A program made the position numbers and the translations under genes. A DNA stretch of 64,000 nt from Chitinophaga pinensis (GTDB lineage: Bacteria; Bacteroidota; Bacteroidia; NS11-12g; UBA955), in assembly GCA_945888525.1 (NCBI GenBank), contig CAMDAF010000008.1:19229-83228 (forward strand). The letters run 5' to 3'. Below are positions 10,677 to 20,053 of this stretch, one piece after another (within the stretch, counting starts at the first letter, position 1; every line of letters starts with the position of its first letter). The notes under the pieces are model-generated. The model was not told the DNA's origin. It saw only the letters and a program-made list of their open reading frames with translations, and made no database searches.

Positions 10677-12494
10677 TTAGTTTATTTCATCTTGTTTCAA
10701 CAAATCACCTCTCAGAAAACGGTAGCGCTTCCTAGCCTCGTTGGCGAATAGACTGCCCGTATAATTCAAGACCAACATTTCGTATATTTTTTTAGCTTTA
10801 GCTGTATCATTCATTTTGAATTCATACAATTTAGCCAAATTAATTAGGGCATTATCGGCCAGGATATCGGTACTAAAATCACGAATTAAACCCAAATATA
10901 ACACTTCCGCGATGGCATATTTTTCTTGTTTCTCCGCAATCAATGCTTTTGCAAAAATGATTTCATCAATTAAAGAATGGCCAGGAAATAAAATAGGTAT
11001 TTGGTCTAATACCACATTGGCTTCATCCAACTTATTTTGAAAAATCAACAAATCAGCCTTGGCATACAATCCCAATGCTTCCTCGGTACTATCCATGCCC
11101 AAATTATCTTGAATAATTAACCAAAGCCTCATGGCATTGTTGCTGATCAATTGGGTTGTCGCCTCCTTCAAAACATCTAATTGGGTTTGGCTCCATGTAA
11201 ATTCTGCCCTATAGTAACACAAACGGGCATATCTATATTTTGCCTCTTGGCCTAATGCATCATTGGCGAACGCCTTTTCAACTTGTTTGTACAAAAGATC
11301 GGCTTCCCAAGTTTCGCCAACAATTAATTGCGCATCGCCTAAAGCCAATTTACACTCTGCCAAAAGCTTCGGATTAACGCCCGGAATTCCCATTACTTGA
11401 TTTAGCTGCGCAATGGCCCTTGGAGCTTCTTTCATGTAGTAAATATACAATTCAGACAGTTCTTTTATTTGTTCTGCAGTTTGCCAGTTTACTCCATTGT
11501 TTGCTATAAAACTCAAATATTCTTTTTCCATTGCCAGCAGCCGCTCAGGACTTGCTCCATTGCGCAATTTAACCTGCATTATTCCACAATTCAGAACCCC
11601 CTGCTGCGCTTGGTAATAATAACGTTTATCGGCGCCCAATGATTTCACATACTCGAAACATTTTATTGCGTACTCATATTCTTCGTTTAGAATTAAAAGC
11701 GGCGCTAGTTCTAGTAACTTTCTTCCTTCCTCTTTGAGTCTTTTGTCAACTGCTTTAGATTGAATAAGTGCACCATTCCAATCTTTTTGCTGGGTAAATG
11801 ACCAAACCAAAAGATCATTGTAAGCATAGTTGTCTGGTTTTTTTTGCAATTGTACAAGCAAAGTGTTGCTGAGAATTTTATATTGGTTTGGGTTGTTGTA
11901 TGCAATTACAAATTTATTTTTAACCTCTTCGATCATGTACTCGCTGTAACCAGCCATTTTTACCAATTCGAGGGTAGCTAAGTCGACATTTGAACTGTAA
12001 AAATACAAGTCCGTTAAATTGTATGCAAACAAGAATTCGTCTTTCAAACTTTTCCTAGCCTCTATATACACCTCAATTGCTTGGGTATAAAACCGGCGTT
12101 TCAAAAATGCATTGGCGAGCAAATCAGCTTGGTCGGAACTCAGAATTTGTATTTTCTGAAGCGACTTGAAAACGTCTTCCTTTTTATCATTTAAATTCTG
12201 AAGTTGAAATAGATAAGCTTTATCAACTCTGTAGGTATAGATTTCATTGAATTTTCTTATCCTTTTATCAACAAGTTTCTCAGCGCTTTTAAAATCATTC
12301 AATAAAACATAACATTGCAACAAATTGTCATAGTAATAAACAGACTCAAGTTGCTTAGAAGCTAGTTTTTCATATAGGTCTGCGGCCTCCTGGTACTTTT
12401 TATCATTAAAATATTGCGCTGCCAATTTCTCATCTGTGTTCTGAGAAAAAGACAAAAAACAATTAAAACAAAAGATAAAAAACAAGCACCTCAT
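10677..12494 (-). CDS. Tetratricopeptide repeat secreted protein
   Basis: Signal peptide and many TPR-like helical repeats; ATG at 12494 preferred over GTG at 12500, which overlaps the -7 box. Confidence 0.75.
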   Translation of the reverse strand: MRCLFFIFCFNCFLSFSQNTDEKLAAQYFNDKKYQEAADLYEKLASKQLESVYYYDNLLQCYVLLNDFKSAEKLVDKRIRKFNEIYTYRVDKAYLFQLQNLNDKKEDVFKSLQKIQILSSDQADLLANAFLKRRFYTQAIEVYIEARKSLKDEFLFAYNLTDLYFYSSNVDLATLELVKMAGYSEYMIEEVKNKFVIAYNNPNQYKILSNTLLVQLQKKPDNYAYNDLLVWSFTQQKDWNGALIQSKAVDKRLKEEGRKLLELAPLLILNEEYEYAIKCFEYVKSLGADKRYYYQAQQGVLNCGIMQVKLRNGASPERLLAMEKEYLSFIANNGVNWQTAEQIKELSELYIYYMKEAPRAIAQLNQVMGIPGVNPKLLAECKLALGDAQLIVGETWEADLLYKQVEKAFANDALGQEAKYRYARLCYYRAEFTWSQTQLDVLKEATTQLISNNAMRLWLIIQDNLGMDSTEEALGLYAKADLLIFQNKLDEANVVLDQIPILFPGHSLIDEIIFAKALIAEKQEKYAIAEVLYLGLIRDFSTDILADNALINLAKLYEFKMNDTAKAKKIYEMLVLNYTGSLFANEARKRYRFLRGDLLKQDEIN

Positions 12495-12593
12495 CCTCAC
12501 AAATCTACTTATTAACGATAAAACAACAAGGAAAATTTCTGATTTTCCTAAAAAAAACTATTTTTGTTGCTTAAACTCGAAAATCAACCGCCC

Positions 12594-13685
12594 ATGAAAA
12601 CATATAAAGTTATTGGTATTATGTCAGGTTCATCAATGGATGGAATCGATTTGGCATTGTGCACAATACATTCCGACAACGGCCATTACACATACTCAAT
12701 TGAGGAATCTGAGACCTTTGAGTATTCGGAAGTATGGCGCCTTCGATTGTCACAACTCAGAAAAGCAGATGCTTTATCATATGCCAAAACCGATGTGTTT
12801 TACGGACATTATTTAGGCCATTTGGTAAAAGAATTCATTAAGAAATACAATATCAAAGCGGATTTGGTTGCATCCCACGGACACACGGCATTTCACTATC
12901 CGGAAGAATTGATCACCAGGCAGGTTGGAGACGGCGCTTCGTTGTCTGCAATTTGTGGACTTCCTGTGGTAAGCGATTTCAGAAGCATGGATGTGGCTAA
13001 AAAAGGCCAAGGTGCTCCTTTGGTAGCCATAGGCGACGAAAAATTCTTTAATGAATATGATTATTGCCTTAACCTCGGCGGGTTCGCCAATATCTCTGGT
13101 AAAATTGGCCCCTACCGTGTATCGTATGACATTTGCCCGGCCAATATTTTATTAAACAGAGTTGCGCGCGACTTGAACAAAGAATTTGATAAAGATGGCC
13201 AAATAGCCGCAGAAGGCTCTATCCACTATCCACTTTTGGAAGAATTAAACAACATCGAGTACTATGCTATGCCTTTCCCAAAATCCCTTAATAGAGATTG
13301 GATCAACAATGACTTGTGGCAAATTATAAAAGATGGAGACAAATTAAGTTCCGAGGACAAAATGAAAACCTTTGTCGACCACATTGGCATACAAATATCA
13401 AAAAGCATTGACTATTTAAGCTCAAAAGAAGTTGCGGGCAAGAAAGTATTGGTTACTGGAGGCGGGGCATTTAATCCAGTGCTTATGGACCATTTACGTA
13501 CCCATAGCGAAGCCGAATTTATTATCCCTGATGCCAAACTGGTAAAATTCAAAGAAGCATTGATATTCGCATTAATGGGGGTTATGCGAATTGAAAACCA
13601 AGTGAATATTATTAAGACATTCACAGGCGCTCAATCAGACAGTGTTAGTGGATCTTTGAATGGTGATTTTAGCCAATTGGTGTAA
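12594..13685 (+). CDS. anmK: Anhydro-N-acetylmuramic acid kinase
   Basis: MKTYKVIGIMSGSSMDGIDLALC; ASHGHTAFHYP; NLGGFANIS; VTGGGAFNPVLM. ATG 12594 preferred. Confidence 0.93.
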   Translation: MKTYKVIGIMSGSSMDGIDLALCTIHSDNGHYTYSIEESETFEYSEVWRLRLSQLRKADALSYAKTDVFYGHYLGHLVKEFIKKYNIKADLVASHGHTAFHYPEELITRQVGDGASLSAICGLPVVSDFRSMDVAKKGQGAPLVAIGDEKFFNEYDYCLNLGGFANISGKIGPYRVSYDICPANILLNRVARDLNKEFDKDGQIAAEGSIHYPLLEELNNIEYYAMPFPKSLNRDWINNDLWQIIKDGDKLSSEDKMKTFVDHIGIQISKSIDYLSSKEVAGKKVLVTGGGAFNPVLMDHLRTHSEAEFIIPDAKLVKFKEALIFALMGVMRIENQVNIIKTFTGAQSDSVSGSLNGDFSQLV

Positions 13686-13771
13686 GTATCATTTAAATGA
13701 GGATAAACCTGTATTTTGGCAATGTCGCAATTTTTCAGTATTTTCGACACTAGATAAAGCAATAATTAACC

Positions 13772-14332
13772 ATGAAAAGTATCTTCTATAAATTTCTTTT
13801 TATCTGCATGACAAGTATTTTGTTTTGCGACTGCAAGAAAGAAAAAAGTCCAAGTGAAATAATTATTGAATATCCAATATTATTTCCGCAAAACATGGAG
13901 ATTGATACTTTAAATGTGGACAGTTTAATTGTTAGAGAGTCTTACGAATTCCCTGCCAATCTTGATGGTGAATTGGCCAAAAACAACACATCAAAATCAA
14001 AAATCAAGTCAGCCAAGCTTATTGCATTCAGAATTCAGGTTTTGGATTATGCTGTTTATGACAGTGTTAACTATTCCAATTTAAAAGACTTATCGGAAAT
14101 TAGAGTAGACATTAAAAACAGCAATGTTGGTCAAATGGAAGTGGCACGCAAGCTCATACCAGATGTCCGGGTTAAGGCTGTGAACCTTGATTTACCTGAC
14201 GTTGAAGGCAAAGAATACCTTAAGCAAGACAAGTTTAGCATGGTGTTTAAATACAGAAAACGCAGAGGCATGCCAGATGAAATGCCATTTATCATTTCTT
14301 TAAAATTCAAGATTACAGCAGACCCGCTGTAA
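13772..14332 (+). CDS. Hypothetical lipoprotein
   Basis: Signal peptide followed by FCDCKK lipobox; no recognised family. Confidence 0.6.
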   Translation: MKSIFYKFLFICMTSILFCDCKKEKSPSEIIIEYPILFPQNMEIDTLNVDSLIVRESYEFPANLDGELAKNNTSKSKIKSAKLIAFRIQVLDYAVYDSVNYSNLKDLSEIRVDIKNSNVGQMEVARKLIPDVRVKAVNLDLPDVEGKEYLKQDKFSMVFKYRKRRGMPDEMPFIISLKFKITADPL

Positions 14333-14411
14333 AATTCATTTCGATTTATCGGCTCCATTGTCTTGTTATTTAAAAATAATTGAATATTATTGCCAATAAT
14401 TATAAGGCAAT

Positions 14412-15935
14412 ATGAACGAAATTAACAAGACTTCAGGACACCCAAAAGGGTTGTATTTTCTATTCTTCACAGAAATGTGGGAGCGATTCAGTTATTATGG
14501 AATGAGGGCAATCTTCATTCTATTTATGACCAAAGTCCTTTTATTAAACGATGCATCAGCATCTGAAATTTACGGCAGTTACACAGGATTGGTTTATCTA
14601 ACCCCATTGTTGGGTGGTTATTTGTGCGATAAATTTTTAGGAAACAGACGAAGTATTGTAATCGGTGGATTCTTGATGGCCTTAGGTCAATTCTTCATGT
14701 TCTTAAGCGCTTCATCTGGTGGCAACATGGGTGTTACCTTGATGTGGGCAGGATTAACTTCATTAATCATCGGAAATGGTTTTTTCAAACCAAACATCTC
14801 TACAATGGTTGGCCAACTATACCCTGCCAACGACCGAAGAATTGATAGTGCCTTTACTATATTTTATATGGGCATCAACTTAGGCGCTTTCTTCTCTCCT
14901 TTGGTTTGTGGTTCTATGGATTTTAAATGGGGATTCTTAGCTGCATGCTTGGGCATGGTGGTGAGTTTAATTTCGTTTATCGTTTACCAAAAGAAGTACT
15001 TGGTTTCTGAAGAAGGAAAAGAAATTGGTTTGCCCGTTAAACCATTGGATTTAAAAAACATTTTAGTTATAATCGGTTCTATTGGAATTATTTTCTTCAT
15101 GTTGAACTTCAAACAAATGTTCAAAAGTGACCTAGATATTATTAGTTACTTCATCTATGGCGCTATGGTTATTATGCCAATTATTATTTTAAGTGATAAA
15201 AGCTTAAGTAAAATAGAAATGAAACGCATTGTGGTAATTTTTATCTTGGCATTCTTTGTTATCTTCTTCTGGGGTGCATTTGAGCAAGCTGGCGCTTCAT
15301 TAACCTTATTTGCCGACAGACAAACAGACAGAACCATATTCGGCTGGGAGATGCCTGCTTCATATTTTCAATCGGTTAATCCATTAGCGGTTATTGCGCT
15401 TGCTCCAATATTTACTTTAATATGGGGATTCTTGTATGTTAGAAAAATGGAACCATCTTCTCCATACAAAATGGCATTTGGTTTGGCCTTAGTTGCCTTA
15501 GGATACGTCGTTATTGCAATCGCCGTTAAAGGCTTAGGTGTTGAAGACAAGGTATCTATGTGGTGGTTAATCGGATTGTACGTCATACATACCATGGGTG
15601 AATTGTGTTTATCCCCAATCGGTTTGTCAATGGTTTCTAAATTGGCTCCTTTAAGATTGTCCTCATTAATGATGGGCACTTGGTTCTTAGCCAATGCCGC
15701 GGCCAATAAATTTGCAGGCACCTTAAGTGCATTAATCCCGCCTACTGCCGGAGCAGAAGCAAGCAGCGCTCCAATTGTATACCCTTCAATACTTGGTTAT
15801 GAAATCACCAACCTATATGAATTTTTTATGCTGTTTATTGTGATGACTGGTGTTGCTGCTGCAATACTGTTTGTATTGAGTTCATGGTTGCAAAAAATGA
15901 TGGATGAAAAGAATACTGGAGCTGAAGCAGCATAA
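14412..15935 (+). CDS. POT family peptide MFS transporter 1
   Basis: EMWERFSYYGMRAIF; GNGFFKPNISTMVGQLY; FYMGINLGAF. Confidence 0.95.
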   Translation: MNEINKTSGHPKGLYFLFFTEMWERFSYYGMRAIFILFMTKVLLLNDASASEIYGSYTGLVYLTPLLGGYLCDKFLGNRRSIVIGGFLMALGQFFMFLSASSGGNMGVTLMWAGLTSLIIGNGFFKPNISTMVGQLYPANDRRIDSAFTIFYMGINLGAFFSPLVCGSMDFKWGFLAACLGMVVSLISFIVYQKKYLVSEEGKEIGLPVKPLDLKNILVIIGSIGIIFFMLNFKQMFKSDLDIISYFIYGAMVIMPIIILSDKSLSKIEMKRIVVIFILAFFVIFFWGAFEQAGASLTLFADRQTDRTIFGWEMPASYFQSVNPLAVIALAPIFTLIWGFLYVRKMEPSSPYKMAFGLALVALGYVVIAIAVKGLGVEDKVSMWWLIGLYVIHTMGELCLSPIGLSMVSKLAPLRLSSLMMGTWFLANAAANKFAGTLSALIPPTAGAEASSAPIVYPSILGYEITNLYEFFMLFIVMTGVAAAILFVLSSWLQKMMDEKNTGAEAA

Positions 15936-15969
15936 GGGATAAAATCTTTATAAATATTTTTCAATTTAG

Positions 15970-16005
15970 ACAAACCTACAAAGTTATTTTGTAGGTTTGT
16001 TTTTT
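15970..16005 (+). terminator. Rho-independent terminator between POT 1 and POT 2
   Basis: ACAAACCTACAAA gttat TTTGTAGGTTTGTTTTTTT. Confidence 0.8.
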
Positions 16006-16019
16006 TATACCCAAACCTT

Positions 16020-17678
16020 ATGTGGAAGAACCATCCTAAAGCCCTACCTTTTTTATTCTTATCTGAAATGTGGGAACGGTTCGGTTATTATTTAATGATT
16101 GGAATATTTACACTTTACCTAAAAGATGTAGAATCCGGTTTTGCAATGACTGAGAAAGAGGCTTCAGATTTATATGGAACTTTTATCGCCTTGGTGTTTT
16201 TAACCCCTTTTGTAGGCGGTTTGTTGGCCGATAGATACTTAGGTTACAAAAACTCAATTGTTGTAGGCGGCTTGTTAATGGGGGCTGGGTACTTGTTAAT
16301 GGGCGTGCACAATATCACTATGCTTTATTTGGCGATGACATTGGTGATTGTTGGGAATGGTTTTTTCAAGCCGAATATTTCAACTTTGTTGGGAAATTTA
16401 TATTCAACAGACAATTACAAAGAAAAGAAAGACGAAGGGTATAATATATTTTACATGGGCATCAACGTTGGCGCATTTATTTGCAACTTTTTTGGCGCAG
16501 CTTTGCAAATATTGTTGGGTTGGAAATTTGCCTTTATGGCCGCAGGTGTTGGTATGTTTATAGGTGTAATTGTTTTCTTGTTGGGCACCAAACATTATGC
16601 TGGATTTGATCACAAAAAAGGGGTACAAGATGGCGATATGCCGTTTTATAAAATCGTATTGTTTATTTTATTGCCATCTGTAATATTTGGTGTAATTGGT
16701 TGGTTGCTAAAAGGGGTTGCCTCTCCTATCAACACAGACAGTTATATTTTCGGCTCTGACAGCACAGATGCCTTTATTTTCGCCTGTATTCCTGTGGTGT
16801 TTTTTTATGGCAGTTTGTATTTCAAAGCCAAACAAGAAGACAAACGTCCAATTGGCGCCTTGCTTACCATATTTGCTGTCGTAATCTTGTTTTGGGCCGT
16901 ATTTAAACTCAATGGCTCCGCCCTTACTACTTGGGCCGACCGGTACACAGATAGGCAAATTACTGGCAGTACTGAAACCGTATTTAATACCTTAAAACTA
17001 TCCAAGGAAGTTGACTACAAGAAAGACTCTGTTGATTTGTACGATGCAAATTTCAAACTACAAAAAAACGAAGGCATCATTCAAAAAGAATTTAACTACC
17101 CTTTGTATTTTAGAAATGTAGCCAAAGATGAATTGCCAGCAGAAGGAAGCAAGGTTTCACTTTGGGCAACCAATTTAAGTCAATCCATTAACCCTGGTTG
17201 GGTAATCATTCTTACGCCACTTGTAGTGGCATTTTTTACCTTTTTACGCGGGCGCAAAAAAGAGCCAAGCACTCCGAGTAAAATTGCATTTGGACTGCTT
17301 ATTTCAGCACTCTCGGTATTGGTGATGGTAGCTGCGGTGCAAATCGGCGCAAACGGCACTGAGAAAGTTTCTGTGTGGTGGCTGGTGGCCAATTATGGGG
17401 TAATAACAATTGGCGAACTGTTTTTAAGTCCCATGGGCTTGTCGGTGGTATCAAAGCTAAGCCCCACCAATATTACCTCATTAATGATGGGTGGTTGGTT
17501 TTTATCAACTTCCATTGGCAACAAACTAAGTGGTGTATTGGCTAGCATGTGGGATACTTATCCTGACAAGGCAAATTTCTTTTGGATAAACTTCGCTTTG
17601 CTCATGGCAGCAACCTTGCTGATGTTTGCCTTATTGAAGCAACTCAACAAAGTAATGAAAGAAAAGGGCATTAATTAG
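16020..17678 (+). CDS. POT family peptide MFS transporter 2
   Basis: EMWERFGYYLMIGIF; GNGFFKPNISTLLGNLY; about 70-aa extra loop. Confidence 0.93.
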   Translation: MWKNHPKALPFLFLSEMWERFGYYLMIGIFTLYLKDVESGFAMTEKEASDLYGTFIALVFLTPFVGGLLADRYLGYKNSIVVGGLLMGAGYLLMGVHNITMLYLAMTLVIVGNGFFKPNISTLLGNLYSTDNYKEKKDEGYNIFYMGINVGAFICNFFGAALQILLGWKFAFMAAGVGMFIGVIVFLLGTKHYAGFDHKKGVQDGDMPFYKIVLFILLPSVIFGVIGWLLKGVASPINTDSYIFGSDSTDAFIFACIPVVFFYGSLYFKAKQEDKRPIGALLTIFAVVILFWAVFKLNGSALTTWADRYTDRQITGSTETVFNTLKLSKEVDYKKDSVDLYDANFKLQKNEGIIQKEFNYPLYFRNVAKDELPAEGSKVSLWATNLSQSINPGWVIILTPLVVAFFTFLRGRKKEPSTPSKIAFGLLISALSVLVMVAAVQIGANGTEKVSVWWLVANYGVITIGELFLSPMGLSVVSKLSPTNITSLMMGGWFLSTSIGNKLSGVLASMWDTYPDKANFFWINFALLMAATLLMFALLKQLNKVMKEKGIN

Positions 17679-17687
17679 AACACCATC

Positions 17688-19406
17688 ATGGAAGAAAAAT
17701 ACAGTTTAGAATCGATACAGAACTTTAAGGGTACCTACCCTAAACAAATTTGGATACTATTTTTGGTGGAAATGTGGGAACGCTTTTGTTTCTATGGCAT
17801 GAGGGCTTTATTGGGCTTGTACATCTCCCATTTGATATTAAGTGCCAATTACAAACCATTGAGCTCTGAATTAGACGCTAGCGGCAATCAAGCAGTTAAA
17901 AGCGAATTGGTTCAAAAACAAGAAAAATTCTTGGCCGAGAACAAAGAAGAATTGAACATTGAACATCCCAGGTATTACATAGAGACCTCACAACAAATCG
18001 AACGCGATAAAGCTGAGAGCATTTCCAACAAAAGATACGGATTGATTCAAGCATTCATATACGCGATGGCCTTTATTGGCGGCATGTTTGCTGATAAATT
18101 ATTTGGGTTTAGAAAATCAATTTTCTGGGGTGGTACCTTAATGGCCATTGGAACATTCTTGATGGCTTTGCCTGGTAGTTTTGCTTTTTATTTTGGTGTT
18201 AGCATTTTGATTGTTGGCAATGGATTTTTCAAACCCAATATTTCAACCATGATTGGCGATTTGTACAAACCTGGCGATCCGCGCAGAGATGCTGGATACG
18301 GGTTATTTTACGCAGGGATAAATATTGGCGCCTTGTTGAGTGGAATTACCATTGCTTACATCGGCACCTCGGTGAGCTGGTCGCTCGGTTTCGCCTTGGC
18401 GGGATTGTGTATGGTTCTAGGATTGTCTTTATTTATCTTCACACAAAAAACCTTGGGACCTATTGGCAAAACGCAAGACGAAGAAAAATTCAATTTTAAA
18501 ATTTTAGGCATAAAAAGAGGTTGGATGATGATGGCCATGTCTTTATTGTTTATTCCGTTTTTCTTTTTATTGATTTATTATCCTTTTGAAATCGACCTAA
18601 GTTTTTTATTAGGTAAATTAGAAAACGGAAAAGCCAATACCGTGCAATTTTCCGACCTATTTATGATCAGTTTAGCTGTGGTAATTTTGGCCTATATGGT
18701 TGTTACTTTAATCAATTTGGCAAAAGAGGAAGTTGGAAAAATGTTGGCTGCATTGATTTTGATTCTATTCTCCGTTTTGTTTTGGTCGTTTTTCGAACAA
18801 GGTGGTGGATCATTGAATTTCTTTGCTGTTGGCAATGTCAATAGCCATGGATTTAATATGACCTCTGTAAATAATTCAATTAACGCCTTGTGGGTGGTTG
18901 CATTTAGCCCACTGGTTGGATTGCTATGGATATGGCTGGCCAAAAGAAATTTAGAACCCAATACAGTGGTTAAATTCGGTTTGGGATTCGTATTCTTGGG
19001 ACTTGGTTTTTTGGTGTTTTATGTCAGCAAAAACTTTGCAGGTGCAGACGGAAAAACCCCATTGATGTTATTCTGTTTGGCATACTTGGTTATAACACTA
19101 GGTGAATTGTGCTTGTCGCCAATTGGTTTGTCAATGATTACAAAGTTGTCGCCGAAGCGCTTGGTGGGTATGATGATGGGGTCGTGGTTTTTAGCCAGTG
19201 CCTATGGCCAATATGGCGCAGGAATTATTGGTGCCTCTTTGGCAGAAAGCGGAAGCACAGAAAACCTAAGCAACCTTCAGAAATTGGAACAATACACACA
19301 AGGGTATTATACAATCGGGATCATTGCGGTTGTTGCAGGAGTGGTCTTAATTCTGATTAGTCCGCTAATCAAACGCTTGATGAGGGACGGTGAAATAGCC
19401 GCTTAA
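17688..19406 (+). CDS. POT family peptide MFS transporter 3
   Basis: EMWERFCFYGMRALLGLY; GNGFFKPNISTMIGDLY; about 60-aa N-proximal insert. Confidence 0.93.
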   Translation: MEEKYSLESIQNFKGTYPKQIWILFLVEMWERFCFYGMRALLGLYISHLILSANYKPLSSELDASGNQAVKSELVQKQEKFLAENKEELNIEHPRYYIETSQQIERDKAESISNKRYGLIQAFIYAMAFIGGMFADKLFGFRKSIFWGGTLMAIGTFLMALPGSFAFYFGVSILIVGNGFFKPNISTMIGDLYKPGDPRRDAGYGLFYAGINIGALLSGITIAYIGTSVSWSLGFALAGLCMVLGLSLFIFTQKTLGPIGKTQDEEKFNFKILGIKRGWMMMAMSLLFIPFFFLLIYYPFEIDLSFLLGKLENGKANTVQFSDLFMISLAVVILAYMVVTLINLAKEEVGKMLAALILILFSVLFWSFFEQGGGSLNFFAVGNVNSHGFNMTSVNNSINALWVVAFSPLVGLLWIWLAKRNLEPNTVVKFGLGFVFLGLGFLVFYVSKNFAGADGKTPLMLFCLAYLVITLGELCLSPIGLSMITKLSPKRLVGMMMGSWFLASAYGQYGAGIIGASLAESGSTENLSNLQKLEQYTQGYYTIGIIAVVAGVVLILISPLIKRLMRDGEIAA

Positions 19407-19966
19407 TTTGCAAGTATTGCCAGCACCCATGGAAATAAAACCAGAGGTAAATTGTTTTGCTTTTGTTGTTTACTTAAACCGATTTTAATAAACTTAATGG
19501 CTATGCTTATTTGATTTTCAATGGTTTTTTCATTCAACTCCATAAGGCTTGCTATTTCTTTGTTTGAAAGAAATTCTTTGCGGCTAAGCACGAAGATTTG
19601 CTTGCAGCGCGGGGGAAGTTGTTCTATCAGTTTATTCACCAATTCCTCAGTTTGTTTGGCTTGAAGAATTTCAAGAGCAGAGTGGGTTTCAGAAGGAATA
19701 TCGAAGCCCATATCGAGTTCGGAAACCTCAATTTTGCGTTTCTTAAGTAGATTTAAACTTTTGTTTCTAACAATGGTATATAAATAAGATTTGAGTGAAT
19801 CGTCAAGAATCAATTCATTTTGCTTTTCCCAAGCCACCATAAAGGTGTCATTAACAATTTCGTTGGCATCATCCACAGAACGCACGTATTGCATACAAAA
19901 CCAATGCAAAGCACCATGGTGCTGCTTGAAGAGTCGCTCTATTTGTTTTAGTTTAGTTTGCGTAAT
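19403..19966 (-). CDS. ECF-type RNA polymerase sigma-70 factor (N-terminus extended to a predicted ATT start)
   Basis: Reverse strand ITQTKLKQIERLFKQHHGALHWFCMQYVRSVDDANEIVNDTFMVAWE (region 2) and LPPRCKQIFVLSRKEFLSNKEIASLMELNEKTIENQISIAIKFIK (region 4). ORF-track TTG start at 19909 cuts into region 2. Confidence 0.85.
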   Translation of the reverse strand: MTQTKLKQIERLFKQHHGALHWFCMQYVRSVDDANEIVNDTFMVAWEKQNELILDDSLKSYLYTIVRNKSLNLLKKRKIEVSELDMGFDIPSETHSALEILQAKQTEELVNKLIEQLPPRCKQIFVLSRKEFLSNKEIASLMELNEKTIENQISIAIKFIKIGLSKQQKQNNLPLVLFPWVLAILAN

Positions 19967-20053
19967 GATGCAAAGGTATTGTAGGCAAATACAAATAACA
20001 TATTTAACTTATTCAACAATGTGGATAGCTAAAATACAGCCTTGTAAATAGGA

